64,000 nucleotides of DNA, from positions 96,070,984 through 96,134,983 of the forward strand of contig OX235265.1 of assembly GCA_944472135.2 (NCBI GenBank), written 5' to 3'. A model generated the notes under the pieces. It worked only from the letters and a program-made list of their open reading frames with translations, made no database searches and was not told where the DNA came from. The stretch is from Trichobilharzia regenti (taxonomy: Eukaryota > Platyhelminthes > Trematoda > Strigeidida > Schistosomatidae). Of this stretch, positions 11,920-23,547 are shown piece by piece (within the stretch, counting starts at the first letter, position 1; each line of letters opens with the position of its first letter). Position numbers and translations under genes: made by a program.

Positions 11920-14900
11920 GTACGGAATAACTTTCGGCAGGAAATCAAACAATCAGAAGACGTTGCTTCTCCGAAAACAACAGTGAGTGATAGTGTATGT
12001 GGAAATCTACAAATATTTTTTGATTTTCACAATAAGCTATCTGTTGTCTGGCCCTTGTCTTCTTTTGTTACAGCTTAATTAACTCTGATGGTAATAAAGC
12101 TTTATTTTGGACAATATATGAACGCTTAGTGTAGACATTTCCGACATAAATGTCCTCAATATCTCAACTTCATACAGGATTTACGTGGAAAGCAACAATC
12201 TGAAGCACACCATGTGACATGGTGTTTTGTAGTGGAAAGGAGAACTAATTCCTTAAGAATCTTCATTTCTTTCAAGAACTTCACAAAGTTTAGTAAGAAG
12301 CTAATTAAGTTTGCGCGCGAGTTCATGTAGGGATCATTTGAAATTACCACATGACCTAAGTAATAAGGGTTCAAGCATTTTGGTAGGGGAAAATTCCGCT
12401 AGCCCCTGCGATTAATGCAGGCCACCATCTTTCGGAATTTATACTGAAAGGTCCATTGGATCAAAGTTGTTTCGGCTTTAACTTCGTTACGATTCAAAGT
12501 GACTGGTCGGTGAGTTGTAAGTAATCGCACAATCAGAGATCTCATCTCGACTCGTTAGGATTATTGATGTTAAAAAGTTGGCGAAACGAAACAAGATGAT
12601 CAAAGTTTCTTAGGAGGTAGATTGTCAAATGTTACACTCTACACATTGCAGAGTTCGAGGTGAAATTCACCACGATTCCCTCTGAGGACCCGAAATCTCC
12701 TAGGCACACTATGTGATTTTCTTGGTACTGTGAATGACAGCTAAGAAATCAAACTTAACTGCATGGCCGTGCGTCAACCAGTAATATTCACTATTGTGGT
12801 TGGGAGCTGGCAGGAAATGGTAAGGGAAAATATTGGAGGCCATGGTATTTACTTCACTAATACTCGAAGCTCTGTAAGGGCACCATTCTGTCCTGCATAT
12901 ATTTCGTAGTCAGAAAATCATAACCTTGCGTAAACATAACAAGCCGTAGACCGAAATCTTCTCAAAGTATTTCACTTAACTAACATCTGACTATGGTATG
13001 CCTAGTTAGCTGCAAATTTCCAACTTGCAGTCAGAAAGAGGATGACGTAAAGGTTCAAAAATTTACTGCATGTAAGTTTAGTGATACACTCATTACATAC
13101 TGAATATCTAGACAGGTAAAGTTGTTACCTACCATGAAAAATAGTATTTTTCGGTTATAAATATCGAGAAGTACTTCAGGACAACTAAGAAAAAATAAGA
13201 GTTTTGTCACTTTTCTTCATGTCGGGCTTTTGAATTTCTGGACGGTAGTGAATTGAGTGAGGATATAGGCCGACACCAGGTGTTATCGCGCAATGCCATC
13301 GGTTACCGCGCTCACGTCAACAGACGTTATAATCACCTATTTTTTTGGAAATAGATTATATTTGACTAGTTTTAGACTTATGTAGCCGGATGGCAGTATT
13401 TTGCTGTATTTTGTTCTTAGTAGAGCGTAAAATTGTATATTATAGCTCGGACGAATTATCAATGAAGAAGTCATCCTTTTTAAGAAAGTTCGCATAGAAA
13501 GACTATTATTTGCATTATAGTGCGTTGAGGGTTTGTTTTTTTGCGAGTTGTTTCAGATCTTAAGGTTGTAAATATACTGCAGTCAATGGCTGTTGTCATT
13601 CCAGTGAATCTATTAGAATCTGGCCTATGAAAGAGAAATAGCATGCAGACATAGGTTAGATGTGTGCTTTGAACATGTTAAACTTTTCTGTTATCATCCG
13701 GGATGACTGAAATATTCCATAACACATTGACGACATTATGCGATGAATGAGACAGGCTGCTGAATTTCCTGGTGATTATATCTATTTTGATGAAGTTCCT
13801 AGTTAAAAGTGCTTGGGCGAAGATGTGAAAATAGTTTAATTGACATTTGCACATGGAATTTCACAAGGCCTTAATTGCTCAGTGCATGAAATGGCATCAG
13901 AGTATATTGACATCAGTGTTCATTGTGTCTGGAAGAATAGTATAAATAGTCCTTCTCAAATGTCAGAGTACTTAAAATTAGTACCAGATTTATGTCGATT
14001 AGTAGCTGGCGGCTGTGTCGTACAACTACTACACCTGTTACATAGGTTATATCAATCTTAAAAATTATTTTGCTTCACATCACTAAGATATTGTGAGATC
14101 CTTAATGACTTAATTGTGGCTATGAAAGATGTGGAAGATGCACTTATGGCTCATATATTTAACGCAGTTATTATTAAACAAGTTATCTGTAAGCAACTTG
14201 TGATGTTCTGAATACTGCAAACTGTTGATAAGAAACTGCATTAAAGGAAAAAATGCTGAACAGCTAGAAAATACTACTGCAGTTTCGTTGGTTGTTACCT
14301 TTAGCATTTGTAACTCATTATTCCAAAGCTGCGATTGACGCCAAACCATCCATGGTACCCCACAGGCCCTATTGAAATTTGTGAGACATCTTACATGTCA
14401 GGTTGTCTTCCATATTATAAGGTTGCAGATCTTTCAATTTACCTCTCACTGAAGTATCACTTATCTACTTCACTATGGTCTTTTCATTTGTGCACTATTA
14501 CACTGCATTTTATGTTAACTGGATATGCCTTTATGCTTACAGTCTATTTGCTTTTATTAGAAACACAACAACAGCAGTGTTGGAACAAAGCTGTATTTTC
14601 ATAGAAAACATCATATTTTCTATCCTTACACCAATATGGTTGGCATTAAACATTGCAGATGTATACTCACATTCCAACGACATAGCACTTAGCCAAATGT
14701 ACGGTGTTCATTATTAAGGGTTTACAATTTAACTCTTATAATTCATGATACTTCACGATTGCAGTTTATAACATAACTTATTGCGCCTGTAGAAATGACA
14801 TGCATTCATTGTAAACATTGGTTTAAACGAAATTTGAAATTATTACTATATGCTTGCTGCTATCCTTTAGAAGAGGAATAATGTGTGTTGCAGTGAAAAC

Positions 14901-15731
14901 CCCAGAATAATGATGTCATTACCAAAGAATGAGAAAGGAGAATAAACCATTTTCAGCAAAGGTAGGCAGATATAAATCGTTTACCTTTAATATTACTTCT
15001 TCCTTACTTCAGCTATTTAAAAAACACTTTGTTTACTTATTTGTAGATATCTGGTAACGTCAATCACCCCAGTCACAGAGATTCGACATTGCACAAATTA
15101 TTCCGACAATCGACTGCGTAAACACATTTGCTTGTTATTATTTTTTCATTAAATACATTTAATATCCTGCTTACCAGACCTTTCTTATTATATCTGAGTT
15201 TAGATGTATTTGTCATGATGACTAGGTGCAGACATGACTTATTAATAAGAACTGACGAAGTAATTGGTGGCATATTTTAGTGTAAGCTAAATCTAAATAC
15301 GATTGTTAAAGCTCAACGAATTCAATAATTCGTCTGGTGTAGAGTTGAATTTACGCTACATGTCAACAGCCTTAGTCATATGGATTGACATCACGCTTTA
15401 AGTGAAACATTAGTAATGCAATACTTTCGAATACACGTAACCGTATAAGAACTGGGACTCGAATGCAGTGCCTAAGGTATGCCTACTATTGTCCCTAAAG
15501 ACTTGTATATGACTATGATACTTATGCACGTTAGCTAACTGAAATACTTATAATTTAACACGTATGCTGACCGACATCGTTCCTACACAATTACACTTAC
15601 GTATTGTTAGTAGTGAAAGTCCTAGAGAGCACCGGTCTAGCATGCCGTGCTCACAAAGTGAACACATGAATTGAAAGACAACAAAATTTACATGAAAATT
15701 TTATTTTCATTATGACAAAAATTTAGTTTAT
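11920..15731. other. No recognisable gene
   Basis: There are only short AT-driven ORFs. The hydrophobic plus-strand frames at 14335-14717 look like base-composition artefacts. No repeat from elsewhere in the window is seen. Confidence 0.4.
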
Positions 15732-17847
15732 TTACATATTAAGAACACGATTGATTCCTGCGATTACTCCGTCTGCATAAGCATTGGCAAACACTTCTCC
15801 AAATTTGTCATTAATTCTGTCCATACCCGCATTGATAATCTTCTTTTTGGTATCGTATATGTTACTTCGATTTCGAGGGATAACTGCTGACGTACTTTGA
15901 GATGCGAACAAGTTGCGTGACCACGTCCATTGTTTACAATTATGCATCACATGGTTAACTACAAAAGGTGGAACAAAAAAAGTTAAGATAACTATGAACT
16001 GATTATTACATTACATTATACATTAAAAACGTAGTCATAAAAACGCAAATATACCTGTGAAATACGGCTTTCTTAAGTGGACCAAAAGCAAGTGTCGGCA
16101 GGGGTACCGACAGGTCTGAAATGTAAAGCACGTGCAGGTGCAAGCACTCAGATCAACCTGCACTGTTTTCCCATTTTCTTTGAAAAATACATAATCAACG
16201 GATTCGAACTCAACAGTAGCCCATCGTCGCAATTGGTATTCACGTATTACCTTCCTCGCGGCGTATGGTGTAAGCAACCGTATAATTGGGATTAAACTTT
16301 GTGAACAGGGATACGTGAAGCATCGTGATTGAGCAATATTCGCCTCCTGCTGTATTATTGAAAAACTTCGTTTATGCCATTTATACACCTTTAGCATACT
16401 TTTATGCAGACTATCAGATCTTTGCAAAAACCGTTTCATCTGCTTGTGGGAACTCTCGACACGATTATTTGTATCGTTCCCAAAAGTCAGCACGTTATCT
16501 CTGAAACAGGCCGCCCACAATTCTCGTCGATGCATCCAACGACGTTGTAGGTATTGACTGACATTAGCGTCCAATCTGCTAATAACTCTGAAGTAGAAAT
16601 TAAATCTGCAAAATGAGAACAATAGAGGCATTACTCTGATCTCCTTTTACACTGCACTAGACGGCATAAGTAGTTCTTCACAATGGGATTTCTTGTCTAC
16701 GAATAAAATGTAAAGTATGCTTTGAAAAACTTACTTTCCGACAGAAAGCTCGGCAAACATGAAAAGAACACAAAACAATGTGCGCTTGTCTGTGCGTTAA
16801 CTTGACGGCTGCTATTTCAGCTTGCGCACAATCCATAATGAAGGATTCTGTTTTCGAGGTGTCTTCCATTATTTGCCGGAAACAGTCTAATATCCAAACT
16901 ACATCTCGTTTGAATTCTTTTCTAGTCCACGCAAATAAAACTGGTCGTCCACGACCAAAATTATCCGTCACAAGTAGCTGGAACAAAGAATACCTGCACG
17001 TTGATTAATGAATTGGTAAACTTACTTCCCTTTATTTGTATTATACGTCGAATCAATACCAACAACTTCAGGGAACTGTTTATACAATTCCATTTGCTCA
17101 TAAGTTGCAAAACAAATTCTTGTTAGTGAATTCCTGATCGGTTCATCGGAATAATACTCCATTAACTTCCCACGGGATTTTAGGAATTCAAAAATGTCAC
17201 GACGACTCGAAATACCTTAAGTATGTAACAAGTACGTCAACGTTACCTTTATTCACTGCGGCTTTCATATTTTTAACGTCAATGCGAGTTATATCCTTGT
17301 TGTACTTCTCCTTAACATGCATTATTATTTCATCGGATGAGTGGGATTGCTGAAGAAGTGGTTCAATATTTTCTTTCTCTTCAACTGTTAGTCGTCTATA
17401 CCATGGGTCATTCTGCATGTACACCCTGCTGCATGGATGGTTATGCACCATATTGTGGGAAGCAATTATGTATTCACTATGATGCAAAACCACGCGAAAT
17501 GAAGACGAGCAATTGCAACATTTAGACCTGCAATATTCATGAAATCATATTACACTTCTTCTTACGACTTGTTTTTCAATTTCAATCCAGGTCTTGTACG
17601 ATTCACTCCAAAAGTGCATTTAAAACCAACATAAGCGTACTTAAACCTGGCATCCGGCATCGTTTTGCTGCAATTATGAACATAGTGAGTGTAGGATAAC
17701 TACACTGTTAGCATTATATGACTTCCTCACTTTTTGAAATTCTGCTAATGACTTCTCAAATTCATCCCAGCTGAAGAAACGCTTTCCAAGTATGTATTCA
17801 GCAAAAATTCCACTTAAATCTGTGCTCCTGTCACTCGAATTGACTAC
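15732..17847 (-). CDS. Mutator-like (MULE) transposase or ZSWIM-like protein, spliced, open
   Basis: I join eight minus-strand exons: 17847-17723, 17667-17566, 17527-17247, 17215-17026, 16993-16735, 16696-16635, 16605-16055 and 15958-15732. Introns are 31, 32, 38, 29, 38, 55 and 96 bp, all GT-AG. The join is 1797 nt, open to TAA at 15732-15734, with AATAAA overlapping the stop. Landmarks are a Cys/His cluster (CCNC...H...HPC) near the start; GIDSTYNTNKG (first acid); FIMDCAQAE (second); CSFHVCRAF, the C-x2-H of MULE transposases; NNRVESSHKQMKRF (third); then a SWIM finger, CTC...CRH. The initiator Met lies upstream and was not found. The first donor (17722) is GTCATA and uncertain. It may be an active MULE or a domesticated host gene. 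I saw no terminal inverted repeats. Confidence 0.8.
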
Positions 17848-18301
17848 CTGCAACGGACTAAAATAAAGTTATCAATTAGGATCCATCTATGTCACAACTA
17901 TTCCAACATAAATCGTAAAAAAACAACATTGAAATACAGGGATGATCGATAACCATCAAGAAAATGCCGCACGTATAACCTAAATTACAGAAAAACACAA
18001 GAACCCACCGGTTCGTTGACATCGCAAGCAACCAATAGACCAAACAACGAATTGTACGACAAATAATGCCTAGTACATGCACAAACAAAAAAAAACAAAG
18101 CGTTACAATAGTTTCATACACGTTTACAGTAATCACATATGCTGGCAAACGACGCAAACACAACCACGCAAATACAGCACCCGACAGCACGCACCCAAGG
18201 ACAATTCAAACTCCAATTGACCGCCACCATTCTAGCCAATGAAAGACGAAAAAAAATTAGTCGCGGAAAATATAACACGAGACAACGTATATACTCACCC
18301 C
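17848..18301. other. 5' region of the MULE/SWIM gene
   Basis: This lies between the first recognised acceptor of the minus-strand transposase gene and the BEL-like LTR. It should contain the missing first exon. Hydrophobic minus-strand ORFs at 17876-18311 do not resemble any family and do not join in frame by a consensus donor that I can find. Confidence 0.35.
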
Positions 18302-18661
18302 TGTCAGCCACGTCTCATAAACCGTTAATGCCCAGCTCTTGCTACGCTCGGGCCCACGCTGTCCCTTGCAGTTTTTCAGAAACGCTTAGTAATAACGGAC
18401 GAAAAACCAAAAGACCGATTGGTGACTCGAGGATTCCTTATTGTTACACCAACATATAAAAATAATGTTTTTACTAGGGTCTGTGAACAAATATTACAAT
18501 AATAAATCACAATATTACTTCTGACAGTTTTGGTCTGACTTCTTTCTGAACAGCGACCGATGAGACGATGACTGGTGTATTGATGTCTCCGCGAAAATTG
18601 GGGAAGTTGGTTTTGAGCAAACAACCATGAATTGATCGTTCAATCTTCAACTACATTGACA
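18302..18661 (-). repeat. 3' LTR of the BEL-like element
   Basis: It is 360 bp long with TGTCA/TGACA ends. In element orientation it starts TGTCAATGTAG directly after the polypurine-like GCCGGGGAG (plus-strand 18662-18672). It lies about 450 bp upstream of the first recognised exon of the minus-strand MULE gene, in the same orientation. Confidence 0.92.
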
Positions 18662-19360
18662 CTCCCCGGCAAAAAAGGGATCCATCCCTTTTTTCCATCA
18701 CGACCAATACACGTTGACTTGGATGCCATTGCGAGAACCTGGGTCACACGGACAGAGCTGAAATGGAGAACAAACAGAAAAGCCAACACACCACAAGCAT
18801 ACCCACGGCACAATCTCACACATCGCTGACGACCTGCGCCTCCAGATAGAGACCTCCACTTGACATCTTGCAACACAATCGCCACTTGCTAGAATGACTC
18901 TTGCAGAATGCAACGTGACCATAGCACCACCTCACGATACTCCACGCACATCGTCTTATCTACTCACTACCAATCACCACTGAAATCGCTTGTCACTCAT
19001 TCTGCCTCAGTTCAAGTAGCGGTGACGCATGCGAGCCTCAGTCGTTTACACTCTTTCTCCCCGGCGTGTGGGACCGCAGCTAACAATTATCTCCGTATGC
19101 ATTTCATTCTCAGCAATAGCCTCCCAGACGTATACGACCCATCTGCTGTCTCTAACATCAATCAATTCATTCACGGATGTAGAAGAGTGGCCACAACTTC
19201 AGAAGTAATCACGACGAAACATTTAACAAAATTACACAATAACAACAAAGTACAAAAACAACGAGTAAACACAATGAATCGAAAAAACACCAATTGATAT
19301 GACACACCACACATATATACAAACAGTACACACAAACTCGCGGATCATGTCCTGATGGAA

Positions 19361-19805
19361 TTCCTTTGAAGAATCGCAGGAATTACACCAGTACGCCTAC
19401 AACCCTTCTCAGGTTGACGATTGTAAGTTGTGGAATGTTCGGACACAAACAAGATTAACCAACAATTACGATAATTGGAACTCACACAACTATTTATCAC
19501 AAACATATGTACAATCACTACATCAAATGTTGTGGATTCCGGCATGAAAAACTACCCTTGAAGAACTGTAGGACTTACAGCAGAACGCCTACATTCCTTC
19601 TCAGGTTGATGATCCAAGTGGAAGTCGTCCGGACACAAACAGAATTACCAACAGATAGATGACAGATGATATCAATTCAGTATATACAATATGAACATAT
19701 GTACAAAACCACATACCAAGCACATTGCGCTGCTCATTGATGCGCTACCCTTTGAAGAATTGTAAGACTTACAGCAGTAAGCCTACAACCCTTCTCAGGT
19801 TGACG
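19361..19805 (-). repeat. 193-bp tandem triplication before the 3' LTR
   Basis: A ~58-bp conserved block (including TTCTCAGGTTGA and CTTTGAAGAAT on the plus strand) recurs at 19361-19420, 19554-19613 and 19748-19805, so the period is 193-194 bp. The intervening parts are more diverged but alignable. The 7.2-kb copy has this block once (about 10014-10075), where it is coding. Here the gag ORF stops just before the first block. Confidence 0.8.
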
Positions 19806-19807
19806 CC

Positions 19808-21757
19808 CTAGGTTGGAAAGTCGTTGCAGAGTTCATTTGCTGACCTCCTCCTATCGTCTATGTCCTCAAATCTGAACGGTAACACGCCCATGTCATTGTA
19901 TCGTAGAATATAGATGACCAACAAACACACGACATATCTCATCATCCAGGTGTAGAAACAGAGTAACTTACACCAAAGATAATAGCATTCAAATAGTAAC
20001 TTGAAACTAGAAACGCCTTTATTCGTGCACGTCAATTTAACAATTACTCTCTCGTTTACACTTGGCTTATCCTCACTAAACTGACCATTGATATTCGTCC
20101 TTTCAAACGAACTGATACTAGCATAGTCATTGGACAAGATACTTGAGTTGATGGGCGTCTTTTTCATTGTGGATGACAACACCGACGACAACTGATTGAT
20201 ACCAGTTGATGAAGTTAGCGGTGGATCAAAAGCTGTTGTTGCTCGGCTTTCAGAAATTTGTCTACCTGCAAGACCACCACCACTGCTGTCTTTTACTATC
20301 AGCTCAGGTTTAGCACTATCATCTGATGATAGGTGGGCTACATGCTGATCACTTACACTGACGGTCTCACAAGTATGCATGCCTTCTGCAACTGCATTTA
20401 TTTCTACTCCACGTACAAGTTGTACAGAAACCTTGTTCAACTTAGCAGTAGTAGGCATATCACTCATCTCATCATGATCAACCAAAGACAACTGTGAAGT
20501 ATCATGATCATTATCACAAATATTCACTTTACCGTCAAGTTCATCATTTTCAAACTCTTTAATAACAGAAGTAGACAATTTTGGTTCCTCCTCACAAATC
20601 CTAAAAGGTTTCATAACTTCACTCTGACTAGTAATACCTTGTAAACTTGTAGGGTCAGAACTGGACTCTGAAGCAGTAACTCTATTCTGTGACACTCTAT
20701 TCAACAATGGTTTACCAGTTGCAACTACAGACTTCTTCACCACACCGTTATCGTCACACAATTCGGAGTCAGACCTTGATTTCACATCTAGCTTATCACT
20801 GAACTTGCTCACTGGTTCACAGTTCACCTTTGTATGCACTTCTTGCAAACGTGTAAAACACAACCGTGTTTGTCTTGCATCTTGTAACTTATCTGTTGAG
20901 TATGTACTACGAAACCTGTTACACTCACTAGGTCTATATGCATTACTAGACATCATGGAGCCTTCTGGATATCCACCTCTCTGAGGCCTATTCGTCATCA
21001 ATGACTGCGTTTTACCCTCAGACTGCTCTGTTCTAGGGGTGAGATTCAATATACTGGAAAACTTGCTCATAGATTGATTGACACTATCTTTTACTACTTT
21101 CAGGATATCATCAAATTTTGGCTCGATACCCTCATCCTCCATACGGGAGCTTATCTTCACCCACTTCCTTTGCAGTCGAGTAGGTAGGCGTCTTGCTATT
21201 ACTTCTAGTATAAAACTCGAGTTGAGGTCACTCATGCGATTCACCGAAATCATTCCATTCTTGTAAATTAGCAAATTATCCAAAAACTCAATGAGTGCCT
21301 GGGAGTCATCTTGTAGTTGACCACCAGTACCCTTAAGTACCTCGAATAATTTCCCTACAATCATTGAAGGTCTTCCAAACCTTTGACGTAGTATGCTCAT
21401 AGCCTCGTAGTAGCCCTCTTTTGGCTTCATAAACTTACAACAGTGTATAGCTCTTGCAGAATCTCCAGTGCAATATCTCATCAAATACATTAACTTCAAT
21501 TCATCATTTAATAAAAAACTACTCAACATGATCTCAAACTCCTTTACAAATTGTAAGTAATCAGCTGGGTTTCCATCAAAACACCGTGGTTCAAATTTAG
21601 GGAGTTTGATGTTCCTATTATCCCTGAACGGCGAAACAGTAACATCAACCATGTCATGCTTAACATCAGACACATCGTTACAATTAACAGACAAGTCACC
21701 ATGACTTACTTTCCTGTTTGCATCCAAGACACTCTGTCCCTTCTTTGACCCAGGCAT
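19808..21757 (-). CDS. BEL/Pao-type Gag with C-terminal membrane segment, intact 649-codon ORF
   Basis: Residues about 50-145 (LPKFEPRCFDGNPADY ... SILRQRFGRPSMI) match the DUF1759-type capsid region of BEL/Pao Gag proteins. Residues 300-313 (CFTRLQEVHTKVNC) look like a zinc knuckle in which the second Cys is Arg, so metal binding is doubtful. Residues about 320-565 are polar, rich in Ser, Asp and Thr, and probably disordered. Residues about 585-618 are strongly hydrophobic (LWCKLLCFYTWMMRYVVCLL), a likely membrane span, followed by a conserved acidic/basic tail (GVLPFRFEDIDDRRRSANEL). I chose the first Met because MPG.KKG is also the start in the 7.2-kb copy. No protease or polymerase follows. 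The membrane tail could derive from a fused env-like or distal pol segment. Confidence 0.85.
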   Translation of the reverse strand: MPGSKKGQSVLDANRKVSHGDLSVNCNDVSDVKHDMVDVTVSPFRDNRNIKLPKFEPRCFDGNPADYLQFVKEFEIMLSSFLLNDELKLMYLMRYCTGDSARAIHCCKFMKPKEGYYEAMSILRQRFGRPSMIVGKLFEVLKGTGGQLQDDSQALIEFLDNLLIYKNGMISVNRMSDLNSSFILEVIARRLPTRLQRKWVKISSRMEDEGIEPKFDDILKVVKDSVNQSMSKFSSILNLTPRTEQSEGKTQSLMTNRPQRGGYPEGSMMSSNAYRPSECNRFRSTYSTDKLQDARQTRLCFTRLQEVHTKVNCEPVSKFSDKLDVKSRSDSELCDDNGVVKKSVVATGKPLLNRVSQNRVTASESSSDPTSLQGITSQSEVMKPFRICEEEPKLSTSVIKEFENDELDGKVNICDNDHDTSQLSLVDHDEMSDMPTTAKLNKVSVQLVRGVEINAVAEGMHTCETVSVSDQHVAHLSSDDSAKPELIVKDSSGGGLAGRQISESRATTAFDPPLTSSTGINQLSSVLSSTMKKTPINSSILSNDYASISSFERTNINGQFSEDKPSVNERVIVKLTCTNKGVSSFKLLFECYYLWCKLLCFYTWMMRYVVCLLVIYILRYNDMGVLPFRFEDIDDRRRSANELCNDFPT

Positions 21758-21901
21758 TGTTGAACTTGACCCAATTCCAAAAACGTTCCAGATATTGCTT
21801 GTTCAAAGAGGACTTGACCGGCACCAGTAAATATGAACGGTGACTATCCAAACTTTCACCAACTGTCTGAATCCGCCAAATCTGTTTCTACCATCAGAAA
21901 C

Positions 21902-22261
21902 TGTCAGCCACGTCTCATAAACCGTTAATGCCCAGCTCTTGTTACGCTCGGGCCCACGCTGTCCCTTGCAGTTTTTCAGAAACGCTTAGTAATAACGGAC
22001 GAAAAACCAAAAGACCGATTGGTGACTCGAGGATTCCTTATTGTTACACCAACATATAAAAATAATGTTTTTACTAGGGTCTGTGAACAAATATTACAAT
22101 AATAAATCACAATATTACTTCTGACAGTTTTGGTCTGACTTCTTTCTGAACAGCGACCGATGAGACGATGACTGGTGTATTGATGTCTCCGCGAAAATTG
22201 GGGAAGTTGGTTTTGAGCAAACAACCATGAATTGATCGTTCAATCTTCAACAACATTGACA
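21902..22261 (-). repeat. 5' LTR of the BEL-like element
   Basis: It is 360 bp long and differs from its partner at only two sites (near 21942 and 22252). The next bases in element orientation are GTTTCTGATGG. I could not match a tRNA primer site with certainty. Confidence 0.92.
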
Positions 22262-23547
22262 TACGCAGTCAAGCACCCCAACATGCTTACAACTTATTTA
22301 CACCCCCGGCTGACAGCTAAGATCAGCCTGTTAAAACTTGGCTGCCACGCAACACGATTGAGCAAAGAAGGATTATACACCTGCACATGTCTAAGCGTGT
22401 ATTTGGGTGGATACGATGACGAGGAATTATAGGAATACACTACCACACCAAAGAGTAATAACTATTCTGCTGTTCCTTTACAGGTCGTTTGTGTCCGACA
22501 CCCTTCCTCAAGCGATTTCATTGCCAAAGATGAGGTTTTTGGTGTCTCACCATTAGTTTTATTGATTCATTCTGAATACATTTTATGTAATCTCTCCAGT
22601 GATTTGTTCACAAAAATATGAGCACTTTTATTCTTCTTCCATGGTTTGAGAGATCTCTTTCATACCTAAATTATTTCGTAAACATCTCTCGTTTCACATG
22701 CCTCCCCTTTTCAGGGGAATAGGTTTGACACGCAGACACTTTTTCCCCAGGTGTTGGCTTCACTGGGTTGGCTAATAAGTAATCAATGTCCATATTTCTA
22801 GGCCTTAACGCCTTTATTTTCTACCCATTCACTTGAGCTCCTCCAACCTAAATGAAAAAAGAGAGGGAGAAAAATAGGACTTGATAGATTGTTCATATTT
22901 AGAATAATAGACACAGCCTTTCTTTGTGCTGTTACAAGCTTATCAAAAGTTTCTGTAACTGTTGGCCACTTAAATGAGACTTAATTGGAACTTAATTCAG
23001 CAGTTGAGCACATCAGTTTGGAACGCACTAGCGGCGATCTTAACTAAGTTCCGAGCTGAAAATCGCATCTGAGTAATAACCCTTTGATTCAGATACACGA
23101 AAAAGATTTCATAGTACCACTGTCTAATAACTTGTGACTTGTTCGACTAACTTTGGAGACTGAGTCTCTCTGTGTGATCTTATTGTTGGCTGACAAGGTA
23201 TTTTATCATGATAGATATAGTTTTGTTAAATGACTGCCAACAGCTTTCTATTTTACTACCGAATACATTTAAATAACTTCAGGGGTTTATAAGAGTACTA
23301 AATCCAAGGCCGAACCATATTCTGTTGTGTACCGTTTATACTACCAGGCAACTCTCCTCGAACTTGCTTAAACAATCACTCTCGTAAGAAGTGATTGGGA
23401 GCATGCAGTTGATACAAAGTCTCCTTATGAGTTCTGACTCGTTTATTCTTCATATATATTAATATGAGATACCAAAGCACGCAATGTCATTGCAGAAGTA
23501 GCGCGTTGTTTGTGTTTTTCGCTACATGCGCATGGTCTTCGTAGAGC
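22262..23547. other. No gene seen; possible mitoferrin promoter region
   Basis: There is no coding similarity. If the candidate first exon at 23548 is right, the promoter and 5' UTR lie here. A TTGCAG sequence at about 23489-23494 could serve as a (trans-)splice acceptor for the 5' leader. Confidence 0.3.

Larger units (their letters stand above)
18302..22261 (-). mobile_element. Young pol-less BEL/Pao-like LTR retrotransposon
   Basis: A 3960-bp unit is bounded by two 360-bp direct LTRs (18302-18661 and 21902-22261) that start TGTCA and end TGACA. By eye the LTRs differ at two positions, about 0.6 percent, so insertion was recent. The element reads on the minus strand: 5' LTR at 21902-22261, a ~145-bp leader, one ORF (21757-19808), a tandem 193-bp repeat, a purine-rich tract (GCCGGGGAG) directly before the 3' LTR. 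There is no room for pol, so it would depend on enzymes supplied in trans. The flanks (ACCCC left, TACGC right) do not match, so no target duplication is visible. Confidence 0.88.

Noticed and set aside
14335..14717. Overlapping plus-strand ORFs with membrane-like stretches
   Set aside because: AT-rich frames in several phases, no motif, no repeat or gene context.
17876..18311. Hydrophobic minus-strand ORFs upstream of the MULE gene
   Set aside because: No family resemblance, no convincing start or splice to the next exon; composition explains them.
19361..19805. Spaced direct repeats suggesting a CRISPR-like array
   Set aside because: Only three units, spacers are related to each other, and the locus is a eukaryotic LTR element.
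18297..22266. Target duplication around the young BEL-like element
   Set aside because: ACCCC on the left and TACGC on the right do not match; I do not claim one.
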